Shown piece by piece: positions 17,288-25,955 of a stretch of DNA of 45,249 bases. Source of the stretch: an uncultured cyanobacterium (GTDB taxonomy: Bacteria > Cyanobacteriota > Cyanobacteriia > Thermostichales > Thermostichaceae); the NCBI GenBank assembly GCA_937944885.1, contig CALFBB010000037.1, positions 1 through 45,249 on the forward strand, written 5' to 3'. Position numbers and translations under genes: made by a program. Position 1 is the first letter of the stretch; every line of letters begins with the position of its first letter. The notes below the pieces were generated by a model. It was not told the DNA's origin. It did no database searches and saw only the letters and a program-made list of their open reading frames with translations.

Positions 17288-18957
17288 TAGGGTCGCCGCT
17301 GCACAAAAGCTGGTAGCTCAATGCGGCTGCGGGAGGTACGACCACCCTCTGCTACGGGCCGTTGTCCGGTAACAGCTGCCAAAGCAGAGCGTTTCAGCAA
17401 TTTTTCCGCCCGATCTTCTCGCTCCTCCAGCGTCAGGGGAGGGATCCCTGTAGGGGGTGTTGGAGAGGTTCCGCTGGAGCTGATGTGCGGGTTCCCCGTC
17501 GATTTCACTGCAGCGACCAGGGGTTTTGAGGTCACCTGCTCAGCATGAATTGGATCCCAGCCGGGACGAGATACCAATGATCGGGGTTCGACCACCTCCA
17601 GAGAGGGTGAAACAGAGGCAGGGGATTGCTGACGCAAATTGGCCAGTTGTTCTTCTAGCTCCTGCTTGAGCTGCTGGAGCAAAGCCACTTCTTTCTCCTG
17701 GGTTTGTGCATAAGCATGAGCCTGCACACACTCGGTTTTTAGAGCCATGACCTGCTGCTGCAACTTGTCGATCTGCTTCTTGCTCACCAAATAGTGGGCC
17801 TCAGCCACTTCCCGGGCCCGTTGCACTTCTTCGTAGCTTTCTCGAGTTGGGCGTTGCCCAAGTTCCTGCAACTGGTGCTGCACTTCTTCCCATTGGGCCA
17901 GCGTTGGCCGTTGTCTGAGTTCTTGGATCAGCTCATCCCGCTCAGCTTGCAGGGTATTCAATCGGGTGGTTAGCACCTCAAGTTCATGCTCCAGAGCCAG
18001 AATCCGTTCACTTTGTTCTGCATGAGCAGCAGCCAACTCCGGAGATGAGGATTGCCGTAGCGCCGCCAGTTCCGATTCCAGGGTTGCTATCTGCTGCGCT
18101 TGGGCCGCTTGCTGCTGTTGGCTCTGTTGCAACTCTTCCAGGAGGGTAGCCCGCTCGGCCTTAGCAAAAGAGGCTTGTTGGCGTAGCTGATCCAGCTCCG
18201 ATTGCAGACAGGTCCATTGATCCAGGGTAGGGCGTTCTTCCAATTCGCGAATGCGCTGGCGGGCAGCGTTGAGGTCAGCTTCCATGGTTGCTTTCTCGGT
18301 TTCTAAAGCAGTTTTCAGGTGTTGCCATTCGGCTTCCGCCTGGCGATGGGTGGCCTCTAGTTCCTGCCGCAGGGCTTCTAACTCCTGCACAGAGGGCCGA
18401 CCGGCGAGCTCCTGGATCTGAGCTTGTAGGTGAGCTTTCTCTTCCTCTAGCTCTTGGAGACGCAGTTGCGACTGAGCTTGGAGAAGCTCCACCTGCGGCA
18501 GCCTGATGGCGTATTCCCCCAACTGGTTGGCGTGTTGTTTGAGCTCTGCAAGCTCCTGCTGCAGTTGATAAAAACGAGCTGGATCGACCCGCCTTTGCAA
18601 CTCAGACTTGAGCATCTCAATTTCAGCCTGACTGGTTTGCAGTTGCTGTTGCAAAATCTGGTAGTGCTCCAGAGTGGGGCGGCGCTCCATTTCCCAGAGC
18701 AGGTTTTGCAGTTCTTCAATATGCTGCTGTTGCAGCTGAAAGGCCTCTGTAGTGGGCCGCTGTGCCAAAAGGGCTTGCTCCTCCCGACAAGCTTGCAGGG
18801 CTTGCTCCCGTTCTTGGAGTTGAGCCTGCACTTCCAAGAGTTGATGCTCTAGGCGATGGGTACACTCAATCTGCTGCAACGACAATGCTTCCGATTCTGC
18901 CAAGGATCGCTCCAAGTTGCGCACACGCGCCCGCAAGGCTTTTAACTCCTCTTCCAT
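17284..18957 (-). CDS. Long coiled-coil protein with recurring RPT motif
   Basis: A 557-residue protein, almost entirely coiled coil for about the first 435 residues (very rich in Gln, Glu, Leu and Ala) and then a Pro/Ser-rich tail with a basic end. A short motif recurs seven times between coiled stretches, approximately [R/G/E]-R-P-T-x-x-x-[WYF]-x-x-[LV]-Q: RRPTLEHYQILQ, ERPTLDQWTCLQ, QRPTLAQWEEVQ, QRPTRESYEEVQ, plus QRPTTEAF and two degenerate copies (GRPSVQELEAL, RRVDPARFYQL). No enzyme domain is seen. A TTG at 19011 would add 18 residues; ATG 18957 is preferred because the coiled coil begins directly after it. A cytoskeletal or scaffold role is possible but not shown. Confidence 0.85.
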   Translation of the reverse strand: MEEELKALRARVRNLERSLAESEALSLQQIECTHRLEHQLLEVQAQLQEREQALQACREEQALLAQRPTTEAFQLQQQHIEELQNLLWEMERRPTLEHYQILQQQLQTSQAEIEMLKSELQRRVDPARFYQLQQELAELKQHANQLGEYAIRLPQVELLQAQSQLRLQELEEEKAHLQAQIQELAGRPSVQELEALRQELEATHRQAEAEWQHLKTALETEKATMEADLNAARQRIRELEERPTLDQWTCLQSELDQLRQQASFAKAERATLLEELQQSQQQQAAQAQQIATLESELAALRQSSSPELAAAHAEQSERILALEHELEVLTTRLNTLQAERDELIQELRQRPTLAQWEEVQHQLQELGQRPTRESYEEVQRAREVAEAHYLVSKKQIDKLQQQVMALKTECVQAHAYAQTQEKEVALLQQLKQELEEQLANLRQQSPASVSPSLEVVEPRSLVSRPGWDPIHAEQVTSKPLVAAVKSTGNPHISSSGTSPTPPTGIPPLTLEEREDRAEKLLKRSALAAVTGQRPVAEGGRTSRSRIELPAFVQRRPY

Positions 18958-19110
18958 AGCCAGGCTGCTCAACAGGTTATGGGCCTCACTGTAGCAGATG
19001 GTCTTGGTCAATATCTAGGTTGACACTACATATGGAGTAGATCTTTAATCTTTTTCCAAACTGGCGCTAAGAATAGAATATAGCTCACCCCACCTATACT
19101 GGGATCGGCG

Positions 19111-19545
19111 ATGCTCAGACTGAAGGCACAGATGAAACCGGGATCCAAACCATCAGGAGTGCTGCTGGGTTTGCTGGGGTTGGCTCTTACCGGTTGCGGG
19201 GCCGATGCCTTGACGGCCAGCACCCCTCTACCCCCTCTGATCACCAGTAGTGACATTCCTGCAGCCGTGAGTCGAAATGGATTTTTGGAACTTGCGGTTT
19301 CGGTAGCAGTGCCGGGGCGGATCCCGGCGGAGATGGCCTTTCAGGTGTCATGGTCGGGGATCGCGGTCCAGACGCTATCGGCAGCCCAGGTGAATTGTTT
19401 GTCTGGTGAGGTGTCTTGCACAACCCGTTTCAGTATTCGCCCCCCTTTGGGTTTGCTGCCCGGCTCCTATCTACTCAGTTTGCAGGCTTTTGACCGGCTT
19501 GGACAGAGTGCGGTAGTTACAAAAGCCGTGTTGCTGACCGACTAG
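19111..19545 (+). CDS. Small lipoprotein
   Basis: A 144-residue protein with a basic N-terminus, a hydrophobic stretch and the lipobox LALTGC (Cys29), so signal peptidase II processing and lipid anchoring are predicted. The mature part has a beta-rich look and two Cys residues about eight apart (NCLSGEVSC), which could form a disulphide. It ends in a Gly/Leu-rich PPLGLLPGSYLLSLQAFD segment resembling an Ig-like strand pattern. I do not recognise the family. ATG 19111 or ATG 19132 could be the start; the first is given. Confidence 0.75.
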   Translation: MLRLKAQMKPGSKPSGVLLGLLGLALTGCGADALTASTPLPPLITSSDIPAAVSRNGFLELAVSVAVPGRIPAEMAFQVSWSGIAVQTLSAAQVNCLSGEVSCTTRFSIRPPLGLLPGSYLLSLQAFDRLGQSAVVTKAVLLTD

Positions 19546-19603
19546 GGTTTGTCAGTGGGTTGCTATGGATGCCCATCCCAGTAGTATTCTAGGGGATCCC
19601 TGC

Positions 19604-19672
19604 AGCGGGAACACCGACGGCTAGAGTGCAGCGTTAGTGGCTCAAGGTGTGTAGGCAAAGGGTATTCCCGCT
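19604..19672. other. Long-loop inverted repeat
   Basis: The arms AGCGGGAACACC (19604-19615) and GGTATTCCCGCT (19661-19672) pair at 11 of 12 positions across a 45-base loop. It lies between the lipoprotein gene and the next plus-strand gene. It could be an RNA structure, or a degenerate mobile-element end; no T-run follows, so it is not a standard terminator. Confidence 0.4.
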
Positions 19673-19732
19673 GTCTACCGGGTTATCCTCGTGGAGTGCT
19701 GAGCAGAATTGGAGAAGAGGCTGGCCTAAAGT

Positions 19733-20146
19733 ATGGAACGGGGATTGCTGTGGCTACCCCTGCTGGCGGGGTTTCTGGGTTTGGCTGCCCTAGGTTGGTG
19801 GGAATATCGCAAGGTGCAAACCTACGGAGCTTGGGCTAAAAATTTCCAACGCAGCAAGTATGATCTGTACGCGGTCTTGGGCTGGAAAGATACCCAGCTC
19901 ACCTGGGGAAAGCCCTCCCCCTTTGGTCTACGGGATCTCAAGACTCTGGATCTCAAGGCTGTGCAGGCTGTCTGGCTGGTGTTGGATGAGCAGCGCTTGC
20001 CGCAGGGCGAGAGGCCTAGAGGAAGTAAACCCCCTCGCCGAATTGAGCTGGAGTTTCAACCCCAGGGGATCCGCATCCCCTTTAGTCAGCTGGATCTGGC
20101 TTGGATGTGGTGGCAGGCTCTTGGCCATGCTCTGGAGCGGAATTGA
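19733..20146 (+). CDS. Membrane-anchored cyanobacterial hypothetical protein
   Basis: A 137-residue protein with an N-terminal hydrophobic anchor (about 5-22) and a soluble domain containing YDLYAVLGWKDTQLTWGKP, LKAVQAVWLVLDEQR and RRIELEFQPQGIRIPFSQLD. It has the look of a conserved single-domain protein but I know no function. The ATG at 19733 starts the signal anchor directly. The stop codon lies inside a perfect 11-base tandem duplication (20140-20161). It converges on cydB. Confidence 0.65.
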   Translation: MERGLLWLPLLAGFLGLAALGWWEYRKVQTYGAWAKNFQRSKYDLYAVLGWKDTQLTWGKPSPFGLRDLKTLDLKAVQAVWLVLDEQRLPQGERPRGSKPPRRIELEFQPQGIRIPFSQLDLAWMWWQALGHALERN

Positions 20147-20161
20147 TTCAGAATTGATTCA
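20140..20161. repeat. Perfect 11-bp tandem duplication
   Basis: GAATTGATTCA occurs twice in succession. The first copy supplies the TGA stop of the plus-strand gene ending at 20146, so the duplication lies at the gene's 3' edge. Confidence 0.9.
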
Positions 20162-20192
20162 GAGTCTTGATGCGGATATTCGAGTGTTCTCC

Positions 20193-20211
20193 AGGAGTGT
20201 GCGAGACTCCT
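20193..20211. terminator. Possible bidirectional hairpin between convergent genes
   Basis: AGGAGT-GTGCGAG-ACTCCT forms a 6-bp stem with a 7-base loop between the plus-strand gene ending at 20146 and cydB ending at 20227. No T-run follows on either strand, so a rho-independent terminator is only a weak reading. Confidence 0.25.
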
Positions 20212-20226
20212 CCTCAAATCGCTGGC

Positions 20227-21246
20227 CTATTCGCTGTAGGCGGTGCTAACAACTTTGCCACGAAACACTACGTAATTGTAGAGATTATAAGCCAGCATAA
20301 TGGGAATCAAAAAACCGATGAAGGTGAGCATGAAAACAAGAGAGCTAGGGGCAGCAGCAGCCTCATAAATGGTGACGCTGGGAGGAATGATATTCGGGAA
20401 AATCAGAAAACCCAATCCAATGAAAGAGAGGGCAAATAGGAAAAATGTCCAAACAATAGGAGTAACCTCCTCCCGCTTTTTCAAGCTCCGCAGTAGGAGT
20501 CCTATCAACACTCCTCCCAAGACAGGAATTAACCCGAAAATGTAAACCATGGGTGTGCTGAACAAAAGCGCACGTGCCTGCTCAGACAAAATAGGCGTCG
20601 TAACGGTGATAAACAAAGCACCCGCTAGGGTTGTCCAGGTGGCAATGGTGGCTGTCTTGTAGTGGGTCTCCTGCAGATCCCCAGAGGTCTTGAGAATAAG
20701 GTAGGTGGATCCCACCAAAACATAAGCTTGCACCAGGGTCAGAGCTACAATCACCGATCGCCAGGTCAGCCAGTCCCAGATGCTGCCGGCAAAGTGACCT
20801 GAAGCATCCACAGTGATACCCTCAAACACACTGCCAAGAGCAAAACCTTGACCCAAGGCTGCCAGAAAGCTGCCCACCCCAAAGGCGAGATTCCAGACCA
20901 GCTTATTGTCAGCATTCTCGCGAAACTCAAAGGAAACCGCCCGGAGAATTAACCCCACCACCATAATGACAGCCGGCAAATACAAAGCATTCAGAATGGT
21001 GGCATAGGCCAGGGGAAAGGCCCCAAACAGGGATCCTCCCATCAGTACCAGCCAAGTTTCGTTGGCATCCCACACATTCCCCAGGCTGGTCATCAGAATG
21101 CTGCGTCGTTCCTCACTAGAGGCAGTCAAAGACAGGATACCGACACCCAAGTCGAAGCCATCCAGAAGAACGTAGAGAAACAGGAACAGTCCCAGAACGA
21201 AAAACCAGACTTGGGGTAAAAACTTTTGCAAAGGTTCCAGTTCCAT
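20227..21246 (-). CDS. cydB: Cytochrome bd-type quinol oxidase subunit II
   Basis: This is subunit II of the bd-family terminal oxidase, a multi-helix membrane protein with about eight helices and 339 residues. VWFFVLGLFLFLYVLLDGFDLGVG at the N-terminus, with its acidic residue in the first helix, and VWDANETWLVLMGGSLFGAFP are family signatures; the former includes the conserved DGFDLG. ATG 21246 has GAGG with a spacing of about 5 bases. It starts 10 bases after the cydA stop, a clear cydA-cydB operon. The pair oxidises plastoquinol or another quinol and reduces O2 to water without pumping protons. Confidence 0.95.
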   Translation of the reverse strand: MELEPLQKFLPQVWFFVLGLFLFLYVLLDGFDLGVGILSLTASSEERRSILMTSLGNVWDANETWLVLMGGSLFGAFPLAYATILNALYLPAVIMVVGLILRAVSFEFRENADNKLVWNLAFGVGSFLAALGQGFALGSVFEGITVDASGHFAGSIWDWLTWRSVIVALTLVQAYVLVGSTYLILKTSGDLQETHYKTATIATWTTLAGALFITVTTPILSEQARALLFSTPMVYIFGLIPVLGGVLIGLLLRSLKKREEVTPIVWTFFLFALSFIGLGFLIFPNIIPPSVTIYEAAAAPSSLVFMLTFIGFLIPIMLAYNLYNYVVFRGKVVSTAYSE

Positions 21247-21256
21247 CTCAACCTCA

Positions 21257-22699
21257 TTACTGCTGTGCTTCAGCGGGACGGCGGTCAGGCATATGTTGAG
21301 CCAGGTCAACTCCCAGTTTGGGTCTTGCCCCGATAGTAGGAGCATCCAGCTGCAGATTCGGACCTTTAGCTAGAATGCGACCCCCGAAAAATAGGGCTGC
21401 CCCCAGGAACACCACATACATGCTGGTCAACCCCACCAGAGAAAATAGGACTTCACCGGCCGGGAGGTGAGAGACAGAGTCCACCGTTCGCATTTGACCA
21501 TAAACAATCCACGGTTGCCGCCCTACACAGCGGACAATCCAGCCCGTCTCAACGGCTACATACCCCAAGGGTGCAGCCAGAATCCAGCTGCGCATTAGCC
21601 ACTTCTGCTGAATGATCCCCTCCTCCGATAGCTTGCCTCGCAGCCATTGAATGACAGTGAAGATCATCAAGGCGGCAAAGAAGAGACCAATACCCGACAT
21701 GATGCGGAAAGAATAGTAAATCAACCCGATCATGTGGGGACGGTTGGCCGGATCCCATTCCTTTAAGCCTTTTACAGGTGTGTCCAGTGTGGGTTTTAGC
21801 TCCAGTAGATAACCGAGGGCGCCTGGAACCTTAACCTCCCACTCGTTGCGTTCCGCCTTATCATTGGGGATCGCCAGTAAACTCCAGTCAGCTCGCTCCC
21901 CTGCCGGGATCGTTTCCCACTGAGCTTCCATGGCGGCCAGTTTGGCCGGCTGGTAGTGATATACCTGCTCAGCACTCAAGTGCCCCACAAAAACCTGCAG
22001 TGGGGCGATCAAAATCAACCCGGCTAGGATGACCTTAAAAGATTTGGCAAAGAAAGCGGCATGACGCTGCTTCAACACATACCAAGCGCTGATCCCACCG
22101 ATAACAAACAGAGAGGTCTCCAACGTGGCCAAAAACATGTGTAGGAAGCTTTTGACCATAAAGGGGTTGGCGATGGCCTGGAAATAATCCTGTACAACAA
22201 ACTTTCCATTTACAAAAACTCCTCCGGCAGGGGTTTGTAGCCAGGAGTTAGCTGCCAGGATCCAAAAAGTTGAAAGATTTGCCCCAAAAGCCACCAAAAT
22301 TGTGGAAATAAAGTGAATCAACGGTGGTACCCGCTCCCAGCCAAAGAGCATAATGCCGAGAAAACTAGCCTCCAACATAAAGGCCATCGTGCCTTCAAAA
22401 CCCAGGACCGTGCCAAAGAAATCACCAACAGACTCAGAAAAAGGAGCCCAATTTAACCCAAACTGAAAGGCCATGGGTAACCCAGAGGCAACGCCAATAC
22501 CAAAATTGAGAACATACAATTTTGACCAGAAACGGGCATGGCGATAGTAGTCTAAATTGCGGGTTTTCAGCCACAGTGCTTCGATGACAATTAGGTAAAT
22601 GGCCATCCCTGTTGTCAGAACTGGCCAGAGCATGTGGAAAATTGCGGTTAATGCAAACTGAAGCCGGGAGAGGGCAACAGTATCGCTAAGGAAGTGCAT
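21257..22699 (-). CDS. cydA: Cytochrome bd-type quinol oxidase subunit I
   Basis: This is subunit I of the bd-family oxidase, carrying the hemes. LSRLQFALTAIFHMLWP has the axial heme ligand His22. KLAAMEAQWET is the quinol-binding segment, and GWIVRCVGRQPWIVYG carries the conserved GRQPW. At 480 residues with a short Q-loop it fits the cyanide-insensitive (CioA-like) branch common in cyanobacteria rather than the long-loop E. coli enzyme; the oxygen affinity cannot be read. ATG 22699 has AGAGGAA about 5 to 6 bases upstream; the frame stays open upstream but that part is not CydA. It overlaps nothing and is followed by cydB. Confidence 0.95.
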   Translation of the reverse strand: MHFLSDTVALSRLQFALTAIFHMLWPVLTTGMAIYLIVIEALWLKTRNLDYYRHARFWSKLYVLNFGIGVASGLPMAFQFGLNWAPFSESVGDFFGTVLGFEGTMAFMLEASFLGIMLFGWERVPPLIHFISTILVAFGANLSTFWILAANSWLQTPAGGVFVNGKFVVQDYFQAIANPFMVKSFLHMFLATLETSLFVIGGISAWYVLKQRHAAFFAKSFKVILAGLILIAPLQVFVGHLSAEQVYHYQPAKLAAMEAQWETIPAGERADWSLLAIPNDKAERNEWEVKVPGALGYLLELKPTLDTPVKGLKEWDPANRPHMIGLIYYSFRIMSGIGLFFAALMIFTVIQWLRGKLSEEGIIQQKWLMRSWILAAPLGYVAVETGWIVRCVGRQPWIVYGQMRTVDSVSHLPAGEVLFSLVGLTSMYVVFLGAALFFGGRILAKGPNLQLDAPTIGARPKLGVDLAQHMPDRRPAEAQQ

Positions 22700-23074
22700 G
22701 AACTTTCCTCTAGAAAGAACCTCTGGAATAGTGGCTTGCACCCAGTAGCCCAAGGTGATAGCTGAAGCTACTTGTCCTACTAACCACCAAGCCAAATGGT
22801 AAAAACGAAACTAAACTTCCTCTACTATTTTTGAGGATATCTTAATATTGCTGAAGGAGAAAAGAAGGAGCATCGCAACGCAAACCAAGGCCTGGCAGCC
22901 TAACCTCAGGCCTGGCGATATCACTCAGTCGTAGCACGCCTGGGAGAGAGGGTGGAAGGCGTTTTTGGGTGCTAAAAACAGGTTAGCGCATCTGAAGATC
23001 TACCTGAGGGGCTGACATCTGCTAGGGTGCAGTGGGTTCCTTCCTTGCTGCAGAAACTTTTTGAGGTTGAGTTC

Positions 23075-23257
23075 ATGTCTCCTGTATTGCTGCAAGCGAT
23101 CCAGTATGCCTGCGGGATCTCGCTGGGGATCTTGGGATTGGTGGTCTTGGTGAATTTTCTTGTCCAGCGCTTGGATCGGCAATCTGAATCCAAGTCCTCT
23201 GAAGCTCAATCTTCTCCAGATCCTGCCGGTACACCTGAGGGATCCCAGTCTGTATGA
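23075..23257 (+). CDS. Small single-helix membrane protein
   Basis: A 60-residue protein with one hydrophobic helix (about 13-32) and a Ser/Glu/Pro-rich tail. ATG 23075 is chosen because GAGG lies 8 bases upstream and the hydrophobic segment then starts close to the N-terminus; a GTG at 23027 would add 16 residues. Its stop overlaps the acylphosphatase start as ATGA, indicating translational coupling. No family is recognised. Confidence 0.6.
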   Translation: MSPVLLQAIQYACGISLGILGLVVLVNFLVQRLDRQSESKSSEAQSSPDPAGTPEGSQSV

Positions 23258-23538
23258 GTGAGTGTGTTCGGGTTCACGTTTGGATAGGAGGCCGAGTTCA
23301 GGGGGTGGGCTTTCGGGCTTATACCGAAGCAATGGCCCGCAAGGTGGGGGTGCAAGGGTGGGTGCGCAACTTGCGGGATGGGCGAGTGGAGGCCGTTTTT
23401 CAGGGATCCCCATCTGCGGTGGAGGCAATGCTGACCTGGTGCGAGCAGGGCAGCCCTGGTTCTCAAGTGGAGTTTGTGGAGCAACGTCCGGAGCCTCCCG
23501 AAGACCTGGTAGGGTTCCAGATTCGTCCCACATTTTGA
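23254..23538 (+). CDS. acyP: Acylphosphatase
   Basis: This is a 94-residue enzyme hydrolysing carboxyl-phosphate bonds such as acetyl phosphate or carbamoyl phosphate. The phosphate-binding loop GRVQGVGFRAY carries the catalytic Arg21, and GWVRNLRDGRVEAVFQG carries the catalytic Asn39; both are intact. The start ATG overlaps the stop of the preceding small membrane-protein gene. It contains a GGGATCCC copy at 23403-23410, read in frame as GSP within the segment after the active site. Confidence 0.95.
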   Translation: MSECVRVHVWIGGRVQGVGFRAYTEAMARKVGVQGWVRNLRDGRVEAVFQGSPSAVEAMLTWCEQGSPGSQVEFVEQRPEPPEDLVGFQIRPTF

Positions 23539-23716
23539 GGGAGCGGGGGCAGTTAAACGCTCATCAATTTGGCAATAGAGCGGTTATTTTCACCCGCTGT
23601 GGAGAAGCGCCTGCGATTTACTTATCGCCAGTTGCTGGCCAAAAGATTCTGCTTCTACGGAATTTGACCTGCCCCGTTGGATCCCAGGGCAGTTGTGGAT
23701 TGACCAAGACCGGCCC

Positions 23717-25063
23717 TCACTTGTGTCGGCGGAGCCGTTGGCAAAAGAACCCATCCCGATCCTGCCGATGGGGCCAGATCCGCAAGGGATCCCCTTCAGC
23801 CCTCCAGTGGGGGTGTGCCTGCAGAAAAGCTGCGATCACCTGCTCATTTTCTGCTGGGTGCAGAGTACAAGTAGCATAGACCAACACCCCTCCCGGCTTC
23901 ACCCAGCGACTTGCAATATCCAACAGTTGAGCTTGTAACTGGGCTAACCTTGCAATTTCTGCCGGGCTCTGTCGCCAGCGGGCATCGGCATGCCGGTGTA
24001 GGGTTCCCAACCCCGAACAGGGGGCATCCACCAAGACGCGGTCGGCACTCTTCCAGTCCGGCAAAGGAGCAGGTGGGTTGGCCGCCGCCGCCAGCGTCAA
24101 CACATCAATGACCTGAGAACGAATACTGGTCAGCCCCAGCCGAGCCACATTTTCCTCAAGGCGCCGCAGGCGATGGGCATAGCGATCTAGGCCCCAAACC
24201 TCCCCTTGATCCTGCATCTGCTCAGCAATATGAGTGGTCTTGCCGCCAGGGGCCGCACAGCAATCGATCACCCGTTCCCCTGGTTGCGGATTCAGGTAAT
24301 GTACCACCTGCTGAGCACTGGCATCTTGCACCGTCCACCAGCCTTCAGCAAAACCCGGCAGCCTAGAGATTTCCCCCCCGTGTTGATCCAGACGCAAAGC
24401 CCGCGGCAGATCCGCTAGCCGCCGATTGGGGATCCCGGCTGCTGCCAAAGCTTTAGCAACTTTCTCTTCATCCGCCCGCAGCGGGTTAACCCGCAAATCT
24501 AGGTGGGGTGGTTGATTGAACCATGCACACAGCTGCTGCGTTTCCACCGGCCCCAGCTGCTCCCACCATAGGTTCACCAACCAGTCGGGGAAACTGTGCA
24601 ACACCCCCAGCGCCTGAATCGGGTCTGCTGGCAGAACATTCTCCAAAACCTGAAGCAGATCCTTTCTCGGTTCTGTGAGCACCTGCCGTTGATAGGCTCG
24701 CAAAATGCCATTGACTACCCCCGTCAAGGATCCCAGTCCCATTTGTCGGGCCAGTTCCACACTGCTATGAATGGCCGCACTGGCTGGGATCTGATCCAAA
24801 AAAACCAGTTGGTACAGGCCAATGTGCAAAATCAGCCGCAAATCCGGAGGTTGCTTGTGGGCAGGGCGTCGGGAAAACCGCTCCAGCAAAGCATCTAGGC
24901 TGCGGCGACGGCGGGTAATGCCGTACACCAGCTCTGTAGCCAAATGTCGCTCTGCCGGGATAAGGTTCGAACCTTGCAGCAGATGCCCAAGCACCTGATC
25001 GGCATAGGCCTTTTGCCGCTCAATTTTTTGCAAAGCCAAGAGGGCCAATCGACGAGCATCCAT
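23717..25063 (-). CDS. rsmB: 16S rRNA (cytosine-5) methyltransferase RsmB
   Basis: This enzyme methylates C967 of 16S rRNA. The N-terminal NusB-like RNA-binding domain occupies about residues 1-145 (ARRLALLALQKIERQKAYAD; LATELVYGITRRRRSLD). The Rossmann methyltransferase follows: DCCAAPGGKTTHIAEQM for SAM, VDAPCSGLGTLHRH with one catalytic Cys, and VLVYATCTLHPAENE with the nucleophilic Cys. It has 448 residues from ATG 25063; TTG 25066 is adjacent but not needed. Its ribosome-binding site (GGGGAG, about 8 bases upstream) lies inside the 3' arm of the pilin terminator hairpin. Confidence 0.95.
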   Translation of the reverse strand: MDARRLALLALQKIERQKAYADQVLGHLLQGSNLIPAERHLATELVYGITRRRRSLDALLERFSRRPAHKQPPDLRLILHIGLYQLVFLDQIPASAAIHSSVELARQMGLGSLTGVVNGILRAYQRQVLTEPRKDLLQVLENVLPADPIQALGVLHSFPDWLVNLWWEQLGPVETQQLCAWFNQPPHLDLRVNPLRADEEKVAKALAAAGIPNRRLADLPRALRLDQHGGEISRLPGFAEGWWTVQDASAQQVVHYLNPQPGERVIDCCAAPGGKTTHIAEQMQDQGEVWGLDRYAHRLRRLEENVARLGLTSIRSQVIDVLTLAAAANPPAPLPDWKSADRVLVDAPCSGLGTLHRHADARWRQSPAEIARLAQLQAQLLDIASRWVKPGGVLVYATCTLHPAENEQVIAAFLQAHPHWRAEGDPLRIWPHRQDRDGFFCQRLRRHK

Positions 25064-25064
25064 C

Positions 25065-25086
25065 AAAAAAGCTCCCCGCAGGGAGC
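25065..25086 (-). terminator. Rho-independent terminator of the pilin gene, overlapping the rsmB ribosome-binding site
   Basis: On the minus strand GCTCCC-TGCG-GGGAGC forms a 6-bp GC-rich stem with a 4-base loop, followed immediately by TTTTTT (25065-25070). It lies 27 bases after the pilin stop. The 3' arm plus loop also supplies GGGGAG at the correct distance from the rsmB ATG. Confidence 0.85.
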
Positions 25087-25112
25087 ATAAGACCCAAGCT
25101 TAACCGCAAGGA

Positions 25113-25646
25113 TCAGTCAAACACGTTGCAGCTCTTGCCCACAAAGGTTGTCAGAGCAGTTACAGCTGTCTCCTGGGATCCCAACCCAATCGTGCACTGA
25201 ATAGGCTTACCAGAAGAGTTGACATACTGAGTTTTGGCCGCATCAGCAGTGGTATCCCAGCGCATCCCGTGAGGGGATACACTGGCTACATTACTCGCCA
25301 CAGGAAGTTTATAGTTGGGGGCACTCCAGGGATCGTTCATATACTTATCACCCCTGGCACCACAGCCTGCGCAACCAAACTTGATTTTGTCGTAGCTATT
25401 CGGATACTGAGTGTTATCTAGGCGGTAGGCTTCAGAGCCACGACCTACGGCCGTCAGGGCAGCTTGGGCCTCAGCGGTACGGGAACGGCGCACTTGGTTC
25501 AAAAATTGCGGGATTGCCACTGCAGACAGCACACCCACAATCACGATCACCACCAGCAATTCAATCAGGGTGAAACCCTTGGCTTTGGAGAGGATTTGCT
25601 GGGACAACTTGGCCCGCAACAGAGATTGACGAGTCTTCGCGCTCAT
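25113..25646 (-). CDS. pilA: Type IV pilin-like protein
   Basis: This is a 177-residue type IV prepilin. A 24-residue basic leader ends in GFTLIELLVVIVIVGVLSAV; PilD would cleave between Gly24 and Phe25 and methylate the Phe, and Glu at mature position 5 is present. The hydrophobic helix continues into AAIPQFL-type sequence, then a globular domain with GCAGCGARGDKYMND and a C-terminal SCNVFD. The two C-terminal-region cysteines (CTIG, SCNV) could form the D-region disulphide. ATG 25646 has AAGGA about 8 bases upstream. A strong terminator follows. Main pilin or minor pilin cannot be settled from one gene. Confidence 0.92.
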   Translation of the reverse strand: MSAKTRQSLLRAKLSQQILSKAKGFTLIELLVVIVIVGVLSAVAIPQFLNQVRRSRTAEAQAALTAVGRGSEAYRLDNTQYPNSYDKIKFGCAGCGARGDKYMNDPWSAPNYKLPVASNVASVSPHGMRWDTTADAAKTQYVNSSGKPIQCTIGLGSQETAVTALTTFVGKSCNVFD

Positions 25647-25955
25647 TGTTGAATCCTTTAGTAAGTCATGAATGAACTTAGCAGCTTAGCTGCTAGGCCT
25701 AACTTACCCACAGCTAGGCAGCTTCATATCAGCAGGAGCCTACGCGATATCCCCGAATTTCCTCCTCCGTCTGTTACCCTTCCAACTTCACAGAGCACCC
25801 CAAGCAGCCTGGGATCCTCAAAACAGCAAAACTACCTGCTGACGCGCACCGATGGGAACTGGGCCAGATATTGTAAAAAGCCCTATCGGTAGCTTGGCTA
25901 GCACCAACCAAACATGTCAGATTAAGACCACAGTTTCCTTCCTGTTTCCGACTGC
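25647..25955. other. Divergent intergenic region between pilA and the GT41 gene
   Basis: No gene is seen. The pilA leader contains an imperfect hairpin (25688-25696 AGCTGCTAG with 25714-25723 CTAGGCAGCT, one bulged base, 17-base loop), 42 to 78 bases upstream of the pilA ATG. A TACAAT-like hexamer on the minus strand near 25870 could be a -10. Promoters for both genes must lie here, but no clear -35 hexamer is visible. Confidence 0.4.

Noticed and set aside
23569-23667. 32-codon open frame after acylphosphatase starting at TTG
   Set aside because: No ribosome-binding site, no start other than TTG, and no recognised family, although its composition looks protein-like.
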